Shown: positions 43,298-55,043, counted from the stretch's first letter. The stretch: DNA of 64,000 nucleotides from Hydractinia symbiolongicarpus (GCF_029227915.1 NC_079879.1:9238001-9302000), one strand, 5' to 3'. The notes: a model not told the origin generated them from the letters alone. Numbers and translations: made by a program.

Positions 43298-43369
43298 TGC
43301 TGTGCCCAGGAGTCGAACCTGGGTGATGGCGGCCACAATGCAATGTACTAACCACTATACGATCACGGC
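43298..43369 (-). pseudogene. tRNA-His(GTG)-like copy, class P
   Basis: Copy of 38319. Confidence 0.57.
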
Positions 43370-43587
43370 TTATGTGAGATTGACTATACATGCCTTGTTC
43401 AAAACACTCTGCTGCAAGGCGATGATTAAGAAGTATATTACGCTATGTTCGAAGCCGATACACAACATAATTCGGTGATATAAAGAAAATAACAAAATGA
43501 ATTCATAGGACTGTTTTCTCTAGCGAACGGAGATATTTTAATCGATACAGAAATATATGTTCACTTTCCTATCACTGATTCTTGTAA

Positions 43588-43659
43588 TGCCGTGACCAGG
43601 ATTCGAACCTGGGTTATTGCGGCCACAACGCAATGTACTAACCACTATACGATCACGGT
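43588..43659 (-). tRNA. tRNA-His: tRNA-His(GTG), A1 variant
   Basis: Copy of 38609. Confidence 0.68.
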
Positions 43660-43881
43660 GATGTGAGATTGTTATCTGTATATGTCTTGTTCAAAGCACT
43701 GAGCTGCAATGCGTTGATTAAGAAATGTATTACGTTATGTTTGAATCGATACACAACATAATTCGGTGTAATAGAGAAAACAAGCAAAGTTGAAGCATCA
43801 GGAGCTGTTCATCCAAGCGAACGGGGTCAATTTAATCGATACAGAAATATATGTTCACTTTCCTATCACTGATTCTTGTAA

Positions 43882-43953
43882 TGCCGTGACCAGGATTCGA
43901 ACCTGGGTTATTGCGGCCACAACGCAATGTACTAACCACTATACGATCACGGC
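43882..43953 (-). tRNA. tRNA-His: tRNA-His(GTG), consensus copy
   Basis: Exact consensus; copy of 38903. Confidence 0.9.
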
Positions 43954-44175
43954 TGATATAAGATTGTTAACCATATATTTATTGTTCAAAACACTCTGCT
44001 GCAATGCGATGATTAAGAAGTAAATTTCGTCATGTTTGAAGTCGATACACAACATAATTCGGTTATATAAAGAAAATAAACAAAATAAATGCATAGGACT
44101 GTTTTCTCTAGCCAACGGAGACAATTTAATTGATGCAGAAGTACATGTTCACTATCCTATCATTGACTCTTGTAA

Positions 44176-44247
44176 TGCCGTGACCAGGATTCGAACCTGG
44201 GTTATTGCGGCCACAACGCAATGTACTAACCTCTATACGATCACGGC
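44176..44247 (-). tRNA. tRNA-His: tRNA-His(GTG), D-loop variant
   Basis: Copy of 39197. Confidence 0.78.
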
Positions 44248-44470
44248 TGATGTGAGATTGTTATCAATATATGTCTTCTAAAAACACTGTGCTGCAATGC
44301 GTTTATTAAGAAATGTATTACGTTATGTTTGAAGTCGATACACAACATAATTTGGTGTATTTGAGAAAACAAGCAAAATTAAAGCATCAGGAGCTGTTCA
44401 TCCAAGCGAATGGGGTCAATTTAATCGATACAGAAATATATGTTCACTTTCCTATCACTGATTCTTGTAA

Positions 44471-44542
44471 TGCCGTGACCAGGATTTGAACCTGGGTTAT
44501 TGCGGCCACAACGCAATGGACTAACCACTATACGATCACGGC
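44471..44542 (-). tRNA. tRNA-His: tRNA-His(GTG), A57/C24 variant
   Basis: Copy of 39492. Confidence 0.7.
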
Positions 44543-44764
44543 CGATATAAGATTGTTAACCATATATGTCTTGTTAAAAACACTCTGCTGCAATGCGATG
44601 ATTAAGAAGTATATTTCGTTATGTTTGAAGCCGATACACAACATAATTCGGTGATATAAAGAAAATAAACAAAATGAATTCATAGGACTGTCTTCTCTAG
44701 CGAACAGAGACATTTTAATCCATGCAGAAATATATGTTCACTTTCCTATCACTGATTCTTGTGA

Positions 44765-44836
44765 TGCCGTGACCAGGATTCGAACCTGGGTTATTGCGGC
44801 CACAACGCAATGTACTAACCTCTATACGATCACGGC
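44765..44836 (-). tRNA. tRNA-His: tRNA-His(GTG), D-loop variant
   Basis: AGAGG D-loop change only; flank reads GTGATGCC instead of GTAATGCC. Confidence 0.78.
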
Positions 44837-45058
44837 TCATATGAGATTGTTAACCATATATTTATTGTTCAAAACACTCTGCTGCAATGCGATGATTAAG
44901 AAGTAAATTTCGTCATGTTTGAAGTCGATACACAACATAATTCGGTTATATAAAGAAAATAAACAAAATAAATGCATAGGACTGTTTTCTCTAGCCAACG
45001 GAGACAATTTAATTGATACAGAAGTACATGTTCACTATCCTATCATTGACTCTTGTAA

Positions 45059-45130
45059 TGCCGTGACCAGGATTCGAACCTGGGTTATTGCGGCCACAAC
45101 GCAATGTACTAACCACTATACGATCACGGC
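45059..45130 (-). tRNA. tRNA-His: tRNA-His(GTG), consensus copy
   Basis: Exact consensus. Confidence 0.9.
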
Positions 45131-45352
45131 TGATATAAGATTGTTAACCATATATTTATTGTTCAAAACACTCTGCTGCAATGCGATGATTAAGAAGTAA
45201 ATTTCGTCATGTTTGAAGTCGATACACAACATAATTCGGTTATATAAAGAAAATAAACAAAATAAATGCATAGGACTGTTTTCTCTAGCCAACGGAGACA
45301 ATTTAATTGATACAGAAGTACATATTCACTATCCTATCATTGACTCTTGTGA

Positions 45353-45424
45353 TGCCGTGACCAGGATTCGAACCTGGGTTATTGCGGCCACAACGCAATG
45401 TACTAACCTCTATACGATCACGGC
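45353..45424 (-). tRNA. tRNA-His: tRNA-His(GTG), D-loop variant
   Basis: AGAGG D-loop change only. Confidence 0.78.
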
Positions 45425-45647
45425 TGATGTGAGATTGTTATCCATATATGTCTTCTAAAAACACTGTGCTGCAATGCGTTGATTAAGAAATGTATTACGT
45501 TATATTTGAAGTCGATACACAACATAATTTGGTGTATTTGAGAAAACAAGCAAAATTAAAGCATCAGGAGCTGTTCATCCAAGCGAATGGGGTCAATTTA
45601 ATCGATACAGAAATATATGTTCACTTTCCTATCACTGATTCTTGTAA

Positions 45648-45719
45648 TGCCGTGACCAGGATTTGAACCTGGGTTATTGCGGCCACAACGCAATGGACTA
45701 ACCACTATACGATCACGGC
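45648..45719 (-). tRNA. tRNA-His: tRNA-His(GTG), A57/C24 variant
   Basis: Both lineage changes, no others. Confidence 0.7.
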
Positions 45720-45941
45720 CGATATAAGATTGTTAACCATATATGTCTTGTTCAAAGCACTCTGCTGCAATGCGATGATTAAGAAGCATATTTCGTTATG
45801 TTTGAAGCCGATACACAACATAATTCGGTGATATAAAGAAAATAAACAAAATGAATTCATAGGACTGTCTTCTCTAGCGAACAGAGACATTTTAATCCAT
45901 ACAGAAATATATGTTCACTTTCCTATCACTGATTCTTGTAA

Positions 45942-46013
45942 TGCCGTGACCAGGATTCGAACCTGGGTTATTGCGGCCACAACGCAATGTACTAACCACT
46001 ATACGATCACGGC
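45942..46013 (-). tRNA. tRNA-His: tRNA-His(GTG), consensus copy
   Basis: Exact consensus. Confidence 0.9.
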
Positions 46014-46232
46014 TTATGTGAGATTGACTATACATGCCTTGTTCAAAACACTCTGCTGAAATGCGATGATTAAGAAGTATATTTCGTTATGTTTGAAGTC
46101 GATACACAACATAATTCGGTTATTTAAAAAGAATAAACAAAATGAATGCATAGGACTGTTTTCTCTATGAAACGGAGATATTTTAATCGATACAGAATTA
46201 TATGTTCACTTTTCTATCACTGATTCTTGTAA

Positions 46233-46304
46233 TGCCGTGACCAGGATTCGAACCTGGGTTATTGCGGCCACAACGGAATGTACTAACTACTATACGATCA
46301 CGGC
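46233..46304 (-). tRNA. tRNA-His: tRNA-His(GTG), C29 variant
   Basis: C29 and D-loop A, as in 35096. Confidence 0.6.
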
Positions 46305-46526
46305 TGATATAAGATTGTTAACCATATATGTCTTGTTCAAAACACTCTGCTGCAATGCGATAATTAAAAAGTATATTTCGTTATGTTTGAAGTCGATACA
46401 CAACATAATTCGGTTATATAAAGAAAATAAACAAAATAAATGCATAGAACTGATTTCTCTAGCGAACGGAGATACTTTAATCGATACAGAAATATATGTT
46501 CACATTCCTATCACTGATTCTTGTAA

Positions 46527-46598
46527 TGCCGTGACCAGGATTCGAACCTTGGTTATTGCGGCCACAACGCAATGTACTAACCACTATACGATCACGGC
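46527..46598 (-). tRNA. tRNA-His: tRNA-His(GTG), A50 variant
   Basis: A50 only. Confidence 0.72.
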
Positions 46599-46820
46599 TG
46601 ATATGAGATTGTTAACCATATATTTATTGTTCCAAACACTCTGCTGCAATGCGATGATTAAGAAGTAAATTTCGTCATGTTTGAAGTTGATACACAACAT
46701 AATTCGGTTATATAAAGAAAATAAACAAAATAAATGCATAGGACTGTTTTCTCTAGCCAACGGAGACAATTTAATTGATACAGAAGTACATGTTCACTAT
46801 CCTATCATTGACTCTTGTAA

Positions 46821-46892
46821 TGCCGTGACCAGGATTCGAACCTGGGTTATTGCGGCCACAACGCAATGTACTAACCTCTATACGATCACGGC
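46821..46892 (-). tRNA. tRNA-His: tRNA-His(GTG), D-loop variant
   Basis: AGAGG D-loop change only. Confidence 0.78.
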
Positions 46893-47115
46893 TGATGTGA
46901 GATTGTTATCCATATATGTCTTCTAAAAACACTGTGCTGCAATGCGTTGATTAAGAAATGTATTACGTTATGTTTGAAGTCGATACACAACATAATTTGG
47001 TGTATTTGAGAAAACAAGCAAAATTAAAGCATCAGGAGCTGTTCATCCAAGCGAATGGGGTCAATTTAATCGATACAGAAATATATGTTCACTTTCCTAT
47101 CACTGATTCTTGTAA

Positions 47116-47187
47116 TGCCGTGACCAGGATTTGAACCTGGGTTATTGCGGCCACAACGCAATGGACTAACCACTATACGATCACGGC
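47116..47187 (-). tRNA. tRNA-His: tRNA-His(GTG), A57/C24 variant
   Basis: Both lineage changes. Confidence 0.7.
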
Positions 47188-47409
47188 CGATATAAGATTG
47201 TTAACCATATATGTCTTGTTCAAGACACTCTGCTGCAATGCGATGATTAAGAAGTATATTTCGTTATGTTTGAAGCCGATACACAACATAATTCGGTGAT
47301 ATAAAGAAAATAAACAAAATGAAATCATAGGACTGTCTTCTCTAGCGAACAGAGACATTTTAATCCATACAGAAATATATGTTCACTTTCCTATCACTGA
47401 TTCTTGTAA

Positions 47410-47481
47410 TGCCGTGACCAGGATTCGAACCTGGGTTATTGCGGCCACAACGCAATGTACTAACCACTATACGATCACGGC
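47410..47481 (-). tRNA. tRNA-His: tRNA-His(GTG), consensus copy
   Basis: Exact consensus. Confidence 0.9.
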
Positions 47482-47703
47482 TGATATAAGATTGTTAACC
47501 ATATATTTATTGTTCAAAACACTCTGCTGCAATGCGATGATTAAGAAGTAAATTTCGTCATGTTTGAAGTCGATACACAACATAATTCGGTTATATAAAG
47601 AAAATAAACAAAATAAATGCATAGGACTGTTTTCTCTAGCCAACAGAGACAATTTAATTGATACAGAAGTACATGTTCACTATCCTATCATTGACTCTTG
47701 TAA

Positions 47704-47775
47704 TGCCGTGACCAGGATTCGAACCTGGGTTATTGCGGCCACAACGCAATGTACTAACCTCTATACGATCACGGC
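47704..47775 (-). tRNA. tRNA-His: tRNA-His(GTG), D-loop variant
   Basis: AGAGG D-loop change only. Confidence 0.78.
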
Positions 47776-47998
47776 TGATGTGAGATTGTTATCCATATAT
47801 GTCTTCTAAAAACACTGTGCTGCAATGCGTTTATTAAGAAATGTATTACGTTATGTTTGAAGTCGATACACAACATAATTTGGTGTATTTGAGAAAACAA
47901 GCAAAATTAAAGCATCAGGAGCTGTTCATCCAAGCGAATGGGGTCAATTTAATCGATACAGAAATATATGTTCACTTTCCTATCACTGATTCTTGTAA

Positions 47999-48070
47999 TG
48001 CCGTGACCAGGATTTGAACCTGGGTTATTGCGGCCACAACGCAATGGACTAACCACTATACGATCACGGC
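47999..48070 (-). tRNA. tRNA-His: tRNA-His(GTG), A57/C24 variant
   Basis: Both lineage changes. Confidence 0.7.
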
Positions 48071-48292
48071 CGATATAAGATTGTTAACCATATATGTCTT
48101 GTTAAAAACACTCTGCTGCAATGCGATGATTAAGAAGTATATTTCGTTATGTTTGAAGCCGATACACAACATAATTCGGTGATATAAAGAAAATAAACAA
48201 AATGAATTCATAGGACTGTCTTCTCTAGCGAACAGAGACATTTTAATCCATGCAGAAATATATGTTCACTTTCCTATCACTGATTCTTGTAA

Positions 48293-48364
48293 TGCCGTGA
48301 CCAGGATTCGAACCTGGGTTATTGCGGCCACAACGCAATGTACTAACCACTATACGATCACGGC
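48293..48364 (-). tRNA. tRNA-His: tRNA-His(GTG), consensus copy
   Basis: Exact consensus; 5' flank has TTCTGTGAG in place of TTATGTGAG. Confidence 0.9.
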
Positions 48365-48583
48365 TTCTGTGAGATTGACTATACATGCCTTGTTCAAAAC
48401 ACTCTGCTGAAATGCGATGATTAAGAAGTATATTTCGTTATGTTTGAAGTCGATACACAACATAATTCGGTTATTTAAAAAGAATAAACAAAATGAATGC
48501 ATAGGACTGTTTTCTCTATGAAACGGAGATATTTTAATCGATACAGAATTATATGTTCACTTTTCTATCACTGATTCTTGTAA

Positions 48584-48655
48584 TGCCGTGACCAGGATTC
48601 GAACCTGGGTTATTGCGGCCACAAAGGAATGTACTAACTACTATACGATCACGGC
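48584..48655 (-). tRNA. tRNA-His: tRNA-His(GTG), C29 variant with extra mismatch
   Basis: C29 and D-loop A, plus G31 to U opposite C39. Confidence 0.5.
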
Positions 48656-48877
48656 TGATATAAGATTGTTAACCATATATGTCTTGTTCAAAACACTCTG
48701 CTGCAATGCGATAATTAAAAAGTATATTTCGTTATGTTTGAAGTCGATACACAACATAATTCGGTTATATAAAGAAAATAAACAAATTAAATGCATAGAA
48801 CTGATTTCTCTAACGAACGGAGATATTTTAATCGATACAGAAATATATGTTCACATTCCTATCACTGATTCTTGTAA

Positions 48878-48949
48878 TGCCGTGACCAGGATTCGAACCT
48901 TGGTTATTGCGGCCACAACGCAATGTACTAACCACTATACGATCACGGC
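48878..48949 (-). tRNA. tRNA-His: tRNA-His(GTG), A50 variant
   Basis: A50 only. Confidence 0.72.
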
Positions 48950-49171
48950 TCATATGAGATTGTTAACCATATATTTATTGTTCAAAACACTCTGCTGCAA
49001 TGCGATGATTAAGAAGTAAATTTCGTCATGTTTGAAGTCGATACACAACATAATTCGGTTATATAAAGAAAATAAACAAAATAAATGCATAGGACTGTTT
49101 TCTCTAGCCAACGGAGACAATTTAATTGATACAGAAGTACATGTTCACTATCCTATCATTGACTCTTGTAA

Positions 49172-49243
49172 TGCCGTGACCAGGATTCGAACCTGGGTTA
49201 TTGCGGCCACAACGCAATGTACTAACCACTATACGATCACGGC
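49172..49243 (-). tRNA. tRNA-His: tRNA-His(GTG), consensus copy
   Basis: Exact consensus; the unit that makes this higher-order copy six units long. Confidence 0.9.
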
Positions 49244-49465
49244 TGATATAAGATTGTTAACCATATATTTATTGTTCAAAACACTCTGCTGCAATGCGAT
49301 GATTAAGAAGTAAATTTCGTCATGTTTGAAGTCGATACACAACATAATTCGGTTATATAAAGAAAATAAACAAAATAAATGCATAGGACTGTTTTCTCTA
49401 GCCAACGGAGACAATTTAATTGATACAGAAGTACATGTTCACTATCCTATCATTGACTCTTGTGA

Positions 49466-49537
49466 TGCCGTGACCAGGATTCGAACCTGGGTTATTGCGG
49501 CCACAACGCAATGTACTAACCTCTATACAATCACGGC
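49466..49537 (-). tRNA. tRNA-His: tRNA-His(GTG), D-loop variant
   Basis: AGAGG plus a change of G10 region (ATACAATCAC on the plus strand). Confidence 0.7.
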
Positions 49538-49760
49538 TGATGTGAGATTGTTATCCATATATGTCTTCTAAAAACACTGTGCTGCAATGCGTTGATTAAG
49601 AAATGTATTACGTTATATTTGAAGTCGATACACAACATAATTTGGTGTATTTGAGAAAACAAGCAAAATTAAAGCATCAGGAGCTGTTCATCCAAGCGAA
49701 TGGGGTCAATTTAATCGATACAGAAATATATGTTCACTTTCCTATCACTGATTCTTGTAA

Positions 49761-49832
49761 TGCCGTGACCAGGATTTGAACCTGGGTTATTGCGGCCACA
49801 ACGCAATGGACTAACCACTATACGATCACGGC
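49761..49832 (-). tRNA. tRNA-His: tRNA-His(GTG), A57/C24 variant
   Basis: Both lineage changes. Confidence 0.7.
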
Positions 49833-50054
49833 CGATATAAGATTGTTAACCATATATGTCTTGTTCAAAGCACTCTGCTGCAATGCGATGATTAAGAAGC
49901 ATATTTCGTTATGTTTGAAGCCGATACACAACATAATTCGGTGATATAAAGAAAATAAACAAAATAAATTCATAGGACTGTCTTCTCTAGCGAACAGAGA
50001 CATTTTATTCCATACAGAAATATATGTTCACTTTCCTATCACTGATTCTTGTAA

Positions 50055-50126
50055 TGCCGTGACCAGGATTCGAACCTGGGTTATTGCGGCCACAACGCAA
50101 TGTACTAACCAATATACGATCACGGC
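50055..50126 (-). tRNA. tRNA-His: tRNA-His(GTG), D-loop variant (other base)
   Basis: One D-loop change (AGTGG to ATTGG) in the A box; otherwise consensus. Confidence 0.75.
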
Positions 50127-50345
50127 TTATGTGAGATTGACTATACATGCCTTGTTCAAAACACTCTGCTGAAATGCGATGATTAAGAAGTATATTTCGT
50201 TATGTTTGAAGTCGATACACAACATAATTCGGTTATTTAAAAAGAATAAACAAAATGAATGCATAGGACTGTTTTCTCTATGAAACGGAGATATTTTAAT
50301 CGATACAGAATTATATGTTCACTTTTCTATCACTGATTCTTGTAA

Positions 50346-50417
50346 TGCCGTGACCAGGATTCGAACCAGGGTTATTGCGGCCACAACGGAATGTACTAAC
50401 TACTATACGATCACGGC
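50346..50417 (-). tRNA. tRNA-His: tRNA-His(GTG), C29 variant
   Basis: C29, D-loop A, and one T-stem change. Confidence 0.55.
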
Positions 50418-50639
50418 TGATATAAGATTGTTAACCATATATGTCTTGTTCAAAACACTCTGCTGCAATGCGATAATTAAAAAGTATATTTCGTTATGTT
50501 TGAAGTCGATACACAACATAATTCGGTTATATAAAGAAAATAAACAAAATAAATGCATAGAACTGATTTCTCTAGCGAACGGAGATATTTTAATCGATAC
50601 AGAAATATATGTTCACATTCCTATCACTGATTCTTGTAA

Positions 50640-50711
50640 TGCCGTGACCAGGATTCGAACCTTGGTTATTGCGGCCACAACGCAATGTACTAACCACTAT
50701 ACGATCACGGC
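50640..50711 (-). tRNA. tRNA-His: tRNA-His(GTG), A50 variant
   Basis: A50 only. Confidence 0.72.
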
Positions 50712-50933
50712 TCATATGAGATTGTTAACCATATATTTATTGTTCAAAACACTCTGCTGCAATGCGATGATTAAGAAGTAAATTTCGTCATGTTTGAAGT
50801 TGATACACAACATAATTCGGTTATATAAAGAAAATAAACAAAATAAATGCATAGGACTGTTTTCTCTAGCCAACGGAGACAATTTAATTGATACAGAAGT
50901 ACATGTTCACTATCCTATCATTGACTCTTGTAA

Positions 50934-51005
50934 TGCCGTGACCAGGATTCGAACCTGGGTTATTGCGGCCACAACGCAATGTACTAACCTCTATACGATC
51001 ACGGC
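50934..51005 (-). tRNA. tRNA-His: tRNA-His(GTG), D-loop variant
   Basis: AGAGG D-loop change only. Confidence 0.78.
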
Positions 51006-51228
51006 TGATGTGAGATTGTTATCCATATATGTCTTCTAAAAACACTGTGCTGCAATGCGTTGATTAAGAAATGTATTACGTTATGTTTGAAGTCGATACA
51101 CAACATAATTTGGTGTATTTGAGAAAACAAGCAAAATTAAAGCATCAGGAGCTGTTCATCCAAGCGAATGGGGTCAATTTAATCGATACAGAAATATATG
51201 TTCACTTTCCTATCACTGATTCTTGTAA

Positions 51229-51300
51229 TGCCGTGACCAGGATTTGAACCTGGGTTATTGCGGCCACAACGCAATGGACTAACCACTATACGATCACGGC
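51229..51300 (-). tRNA. tRNA-His: tRNA-His(GTG), A57/C24 variant
   Basis: Both lineage changes. Confidence 0.7.
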
Positions 51301-51522
51301 CGATATAAGATTGTTAACCATATATGTCTTGTTCAAAACACTCTGCTGCAATGCGATGATTAAGAAGTATATTTCGTTATGTTTGAAGCCGATACACAAC
51401 ATAATTCGGTGATATAAAGAAAATAAACAAAATGAATTCATAGGACTGTCTTCTCTAGCGAACAGAGACATTTTAATCCATACAGAAATATATGTTCACT
51501 TTCCTATCACTGATTCTTGTAA

Positions 51523-51594
51523 TGCCGTGACCAGGATTCGAACCTGAGTTATTGCGGCCACAACGCAATGTACTAACCACTATACGATCACGGC
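51523..51594 (-). tRNA. tRNA-His: tRNA-His(GTG), T-stem variant
   Basis: One change at the outer T stem; otherwise consensus. Confidence 0.75.
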
Positions 51595-51812
51595 TTATGT
51601 GAGATTGACTATACATGCCTTGTTCAAAACACTCCGCTGAAATGCGATAATTAAAAAGTATATTTCGTTATGTTTGAAGTCGATACACAACATAATTCGG
51701 TTATTTAAAAAGAATAAACAAAATGATTGCATAGGACTGTCTTCTCTATGGAACGGAGACAATTTAATCGATACAGAAGTACACGTTAACTTCCTATCAC
51801 AGATTCTTCCAA

Positions 51813-51884
51813 TGAAATGACCAGGATTCGAACCTGGGTTATTGCGGCCACAACGCAATGTACTAACCACTATACGATCACGGC
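51813..51884 (-). pseudogene. tRNA-His(GTG)-like copy, class M
   Basis: Class M, G1; body consensus. Confidence 0.65.
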
Positions 51885-52110
51885 TGATGTGAGATTGTTA
51901 TCTATATATGTTTTGCTCAAAACACTGTGCTGCAATGCGTTGATTAAGAAATGTATTACGTTATGTTTGAAGTCGACACACAAAAAATAATTCGGTGTAA
52001 TAGAGAAAACAAGCAAAATTAAAGCATGAGGAGCTGTTCATCCAAGCGAACGGGGTCAATTTAATCGATACAGAAATATATGTTCACTTTCCTATTACTG
52101 ATTCTTGTAA

Positions 52111-52182
52111 TGCCGTGCCCAGGATTCGAACCTGGGTTATGGCGGCCACAACGCAATGTACTAACCACTATACGATCACGGC
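52111..52182 (-). pseudogene. tRNA-His(GTG)-like copy, class P
   Basis: Class P, no further change. Confidence 0.6.
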
Positions 52183-52400
52183 TTATGTGAGATTGACTAT
52201 ACATGCTTTGCTCAAAACACTCTGCTGCAAGGCGATGATTAAGAAGTATATTACGTTATGTTCGAAGCCGATACACAACATAATTCGGTGATATAAAGAA
52301 AATAACAAATAGAATTCAAAGGACTGATTTCTCTAGCGAACGGAGATATTTTAATCGATACAGAAATATATGTTCACTTTCCTATCACTGATTCTTGTAT

Positions 52401-52472
52401 TGCCGTGACCAGGATTCGAACCTGGGTTATTGCGGCCACAACGCAATGTACTAACCACTATACGATCACGGT
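52401..52472 (-). tRNA. tRNA-His: tRNA-His(GTG), A1 variant
   Basis: A1 only. Confidence 0.68.
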
Positions 52473-52695
52473 GATGTGAGATTGTTATCTGTATATGTCT
52501 TGTTCAAAGCACTGAGCTGCAATGCGTTGATTAAGAAATGTATTACGTTATGTTTGAAGTCGATACACAACATAATTCGGTGTAATAGAGAAAACAAGCA
52601 AAATTAAAGCATCAGGAGCTGTTCGTCCAAGCGAACGGGGTCAATTTAATCGATACAGAAATATATGTTTACTTTCCTATCACTGATTCTTGTAA

Positions 52696-52767
52696 TGCCG
52701 TGACCAGGATTCGAACCTGGGTTATTGCGGCCACAACGCAATGTACTAACCACTATACGATCACGGC
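52696..52767 (-). tRNA. tRNA-His: tRNA-His(GTG), consensus copy
   Basis: Exact consensus. Confidence 0.9.
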
Positions 52768-52988
52768 TGATATAAGATTGTTAACCATATATTTTTTGTT
52801 CAAAACACTCTGCTGCAATGCGATGATTAAGAAGTATATTTCGTTATGTTTGAAGTCGATACACAACATAATTCGGTTATTTAAAAAGAATAAACAAAAT
52901 GAATGCATAGGACTGTTTTCTTTATGGAACGGAGACAATTTAATCGATACAGAAGTACACGTTAACTTCCTATCACAGATTCTTCTAA

Positions 52989-53060
52989 TGAAATGACCAG
53001 AACTCGAACCTGGGTTATTGCGGCCACAACGCAATGTACTCACCACTATACGATCACGGC
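52989..53060 (-). pseudogene. tRNA-His(GTG)-like copy, class M
   Basis: Class M, G1; two T-arm changes and a D-loop change. Confidence 0.6.
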
Positions 53061-53281
53061 TGATATAAGATTGTTAACCATATATGTCTTGTTCAAAACA
53101 CTTTGCTGCAATGCGATGATTAAGAAGTATATTTCGTTATGTTTGAAATCGATACACAACATAATTCGGTTATTTAAAAAGAATAAACAAAATGAATGCA
53201 TAGGACTGTTTTCTTTATGGAACGGAGACAATTTAATCGATACAGAAGTACACGTTAACTTCCTATCACAGTTTCTTCTAA

Positions 53282-53353
53282 TGAAATGACCAGGATTCGA
53301 ACCTGGGTTATTGCAGCCACAACGCAATGTACTAACCACTATACGATCACGGC
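53282..53353 (-). pseudogene. tRNA-His(GTG)-like copy, class M
   Basis: Class M, G1; G31-U39 wobble. Confidence 0.64.
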
Positions 53354-53577
53354 TGATGTGAGATTGTTATCTATATATGTCTTGTTCAAAACACTGTCCT
53401 GCAATGCGTTGATTAAGAAATGTATTACGTTATGTTTGAAGTCGATAAACAACATAATTCGGTGTAATAGAGAAAACAAGCAAAATTAAAGCATCAGGAG
53501 CTGTTAATCCAAGCGAACAGGGTCAATTTAATCGATACAGAAATATATGTTCACTTTCCTATCTCTGATTGTTGTAA

Positions 53578-53649
53578 TGCCGTGACCAGGATTCGAACCT
53601 GGGTTATTGCGGCCACAGCGCAATGTACTAACCACTATACGATCATGGC
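53578..53649 (-). tRNA. tRNA-His: tRNA-His(GTG), acceptor variant
   Basis: G4 to A opposite C69; U32 to C in the anticodon loop. Confidence 0.62.
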
Positions 53650-53867
53650 TTATGTGAGATTGACTATACATGCCTTGTTCAAAACACTCTGCTGCAAGGC
53701 AATGATTAAGAAGTATATTACGTTATGTTTGAAGCCGATGCACAACATAATTCGGTGATATAAAGAAAAAAAGGAAATGAATTCACAGGACTGTTTTCTC
53801 TAGCGAACGGTGATATTTTAATCGATTCAGAAATATACGTTCACTTTCCTATCACTGATTCTTGTAA

Positions 53868-53939
53868 TGCCGTGACCAGGATTCGAACCTTGGTTATTGC
53901 GGCCACAACGCAATGTACTAACCACTATACGATCACGGC
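53868..53939 (-). tRNA. tRNA-His: tRNA-His(GTG), A50 variant
   Basis: A50 only. Confidence 0.72.
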
Positions 53940-54161
53940 TCATATGAGATTGTTAACCATATATGTTTTGTTCAAAACACTCTGCTGCAATGCGATGATT
54001 AAGAAGTAAATATCGTTATGTTTGAAGTCGATACACAACATAATTCGGTTATATAAAGAAAATAAACAAAATAAATGCATAGGACTGTTTTTTCTAGCGA
54101 ACGGAGGCAATTTAATTGATACAGAAGTACATGTTCATTATCCTATCACTGACTCTTGTAA

Positions 54162-54233
54162 TGCCGTGACCAGAATTCGAACCTGGGTTATTGCGGCCAC
54201 AACGCAATGTACTAACCACTATAACATCACGGC
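54162..54233 (-). tRNA. tRNA-His: tRNA-His(GTG), U61 variant
   Basis: C61 to U gives a G53-U61 wobble and a slightly altered B box; two changes around positions 9-10. Confidence 0.62.
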
Positions 54234-54456
54234 TGATGTGATATTGTTATCCATATATGTCTTGTACAAACACTGTGCTGCAATGCATTGATTAAGAAAT
54301 GTATTACGTTATGTTTGAAGTCGATACACACCATAATTTGGTGTAATAGAGAAAACAAGCAAAATTAAAGCATCAGGAGCTGTTCATCCAAGCGAACGGG
54401 GTCAATTTAATCGATACAGAAATATATGTTCACTTTCCTAACACTGATTCTTGTAA

Positions 54457-54528
54457 TGCCGTGACCAGGATTCGAACCTGGGTTATTGCGGCCACAACGC
54501 AATGTACTAACCACTATACGATCACGGC
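54457..54528 (-). tRNA. tRNA-His: tRNA-His(GTG), consensus copy
   Basis: Exact consensus. Confidence 0.9.
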
Positions 54529-54750
54529 CGATATAAGATTGTTAACCATATATGTCTTGTTCAAAACACTCTGCTGCAATGCGATGATTAAGAAGTATAT
54601 TTCGTTATGTTTGAAGTCGACACACAACATAATTCAGTGATATAAAGAAAATAAAAAAAATGAATTCATAGGACTGTTTTCTCTAGCGAACAGAGACATT
54701 TTAATCCATACAGAAATATATGTTCACTTTTCTATCACTGATTCTTGTAA

Positions 54751-54822
54751 TGCCGTGACCAGGATTCGAACCTGGGTTATTGCGGCCACAACGCAATGTA
54801 CTAACCACTATACGATCACGGG
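54751..54822 (-). tRNA. tRNA-His: tRNA-His(GTG), C1 variant
   Basis: G1 replaced by C (C1 opposite C72); body consensus. Confidence 0.62.
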
Positions 54823-55043
54823 TGATATAAGATTGTTAACCATATATGTCTTGTTCAAAACACTCTGCTGCAATGCGATGATTAAGAAGTATATTTCGTT
54901 ATGTTTGAAGTCGACACACAACATAATTCAGCGATATAAAGAAAATAAACAAAATGAATTCACAGTCTGTTTTCCCTAGCGAACGGTGATATTTTAATCG
55001 ATTCAGAAATATACGTTCACTTTCCTATCACTGATTCTTGTAA

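Larger units (their letters stand above)
42481..44652. repeat. Segment C, second copy
   Basis: Second copy of 37502-39673. Confidence 0.88.
44700..51600. repeat. Variable 3-, 5- and 6-unit higher-order repeats
   Basis: The order D-loop variant, A57/C24, consensus, C29, A50 recurs with the D-loop variant at 45353, 46821, 47704, 49466 and 50934 (steps 1468, 883, 1762, 1468 bp). Units appear to have been gained or lost by unequal exchange. Confidence 0.85.
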
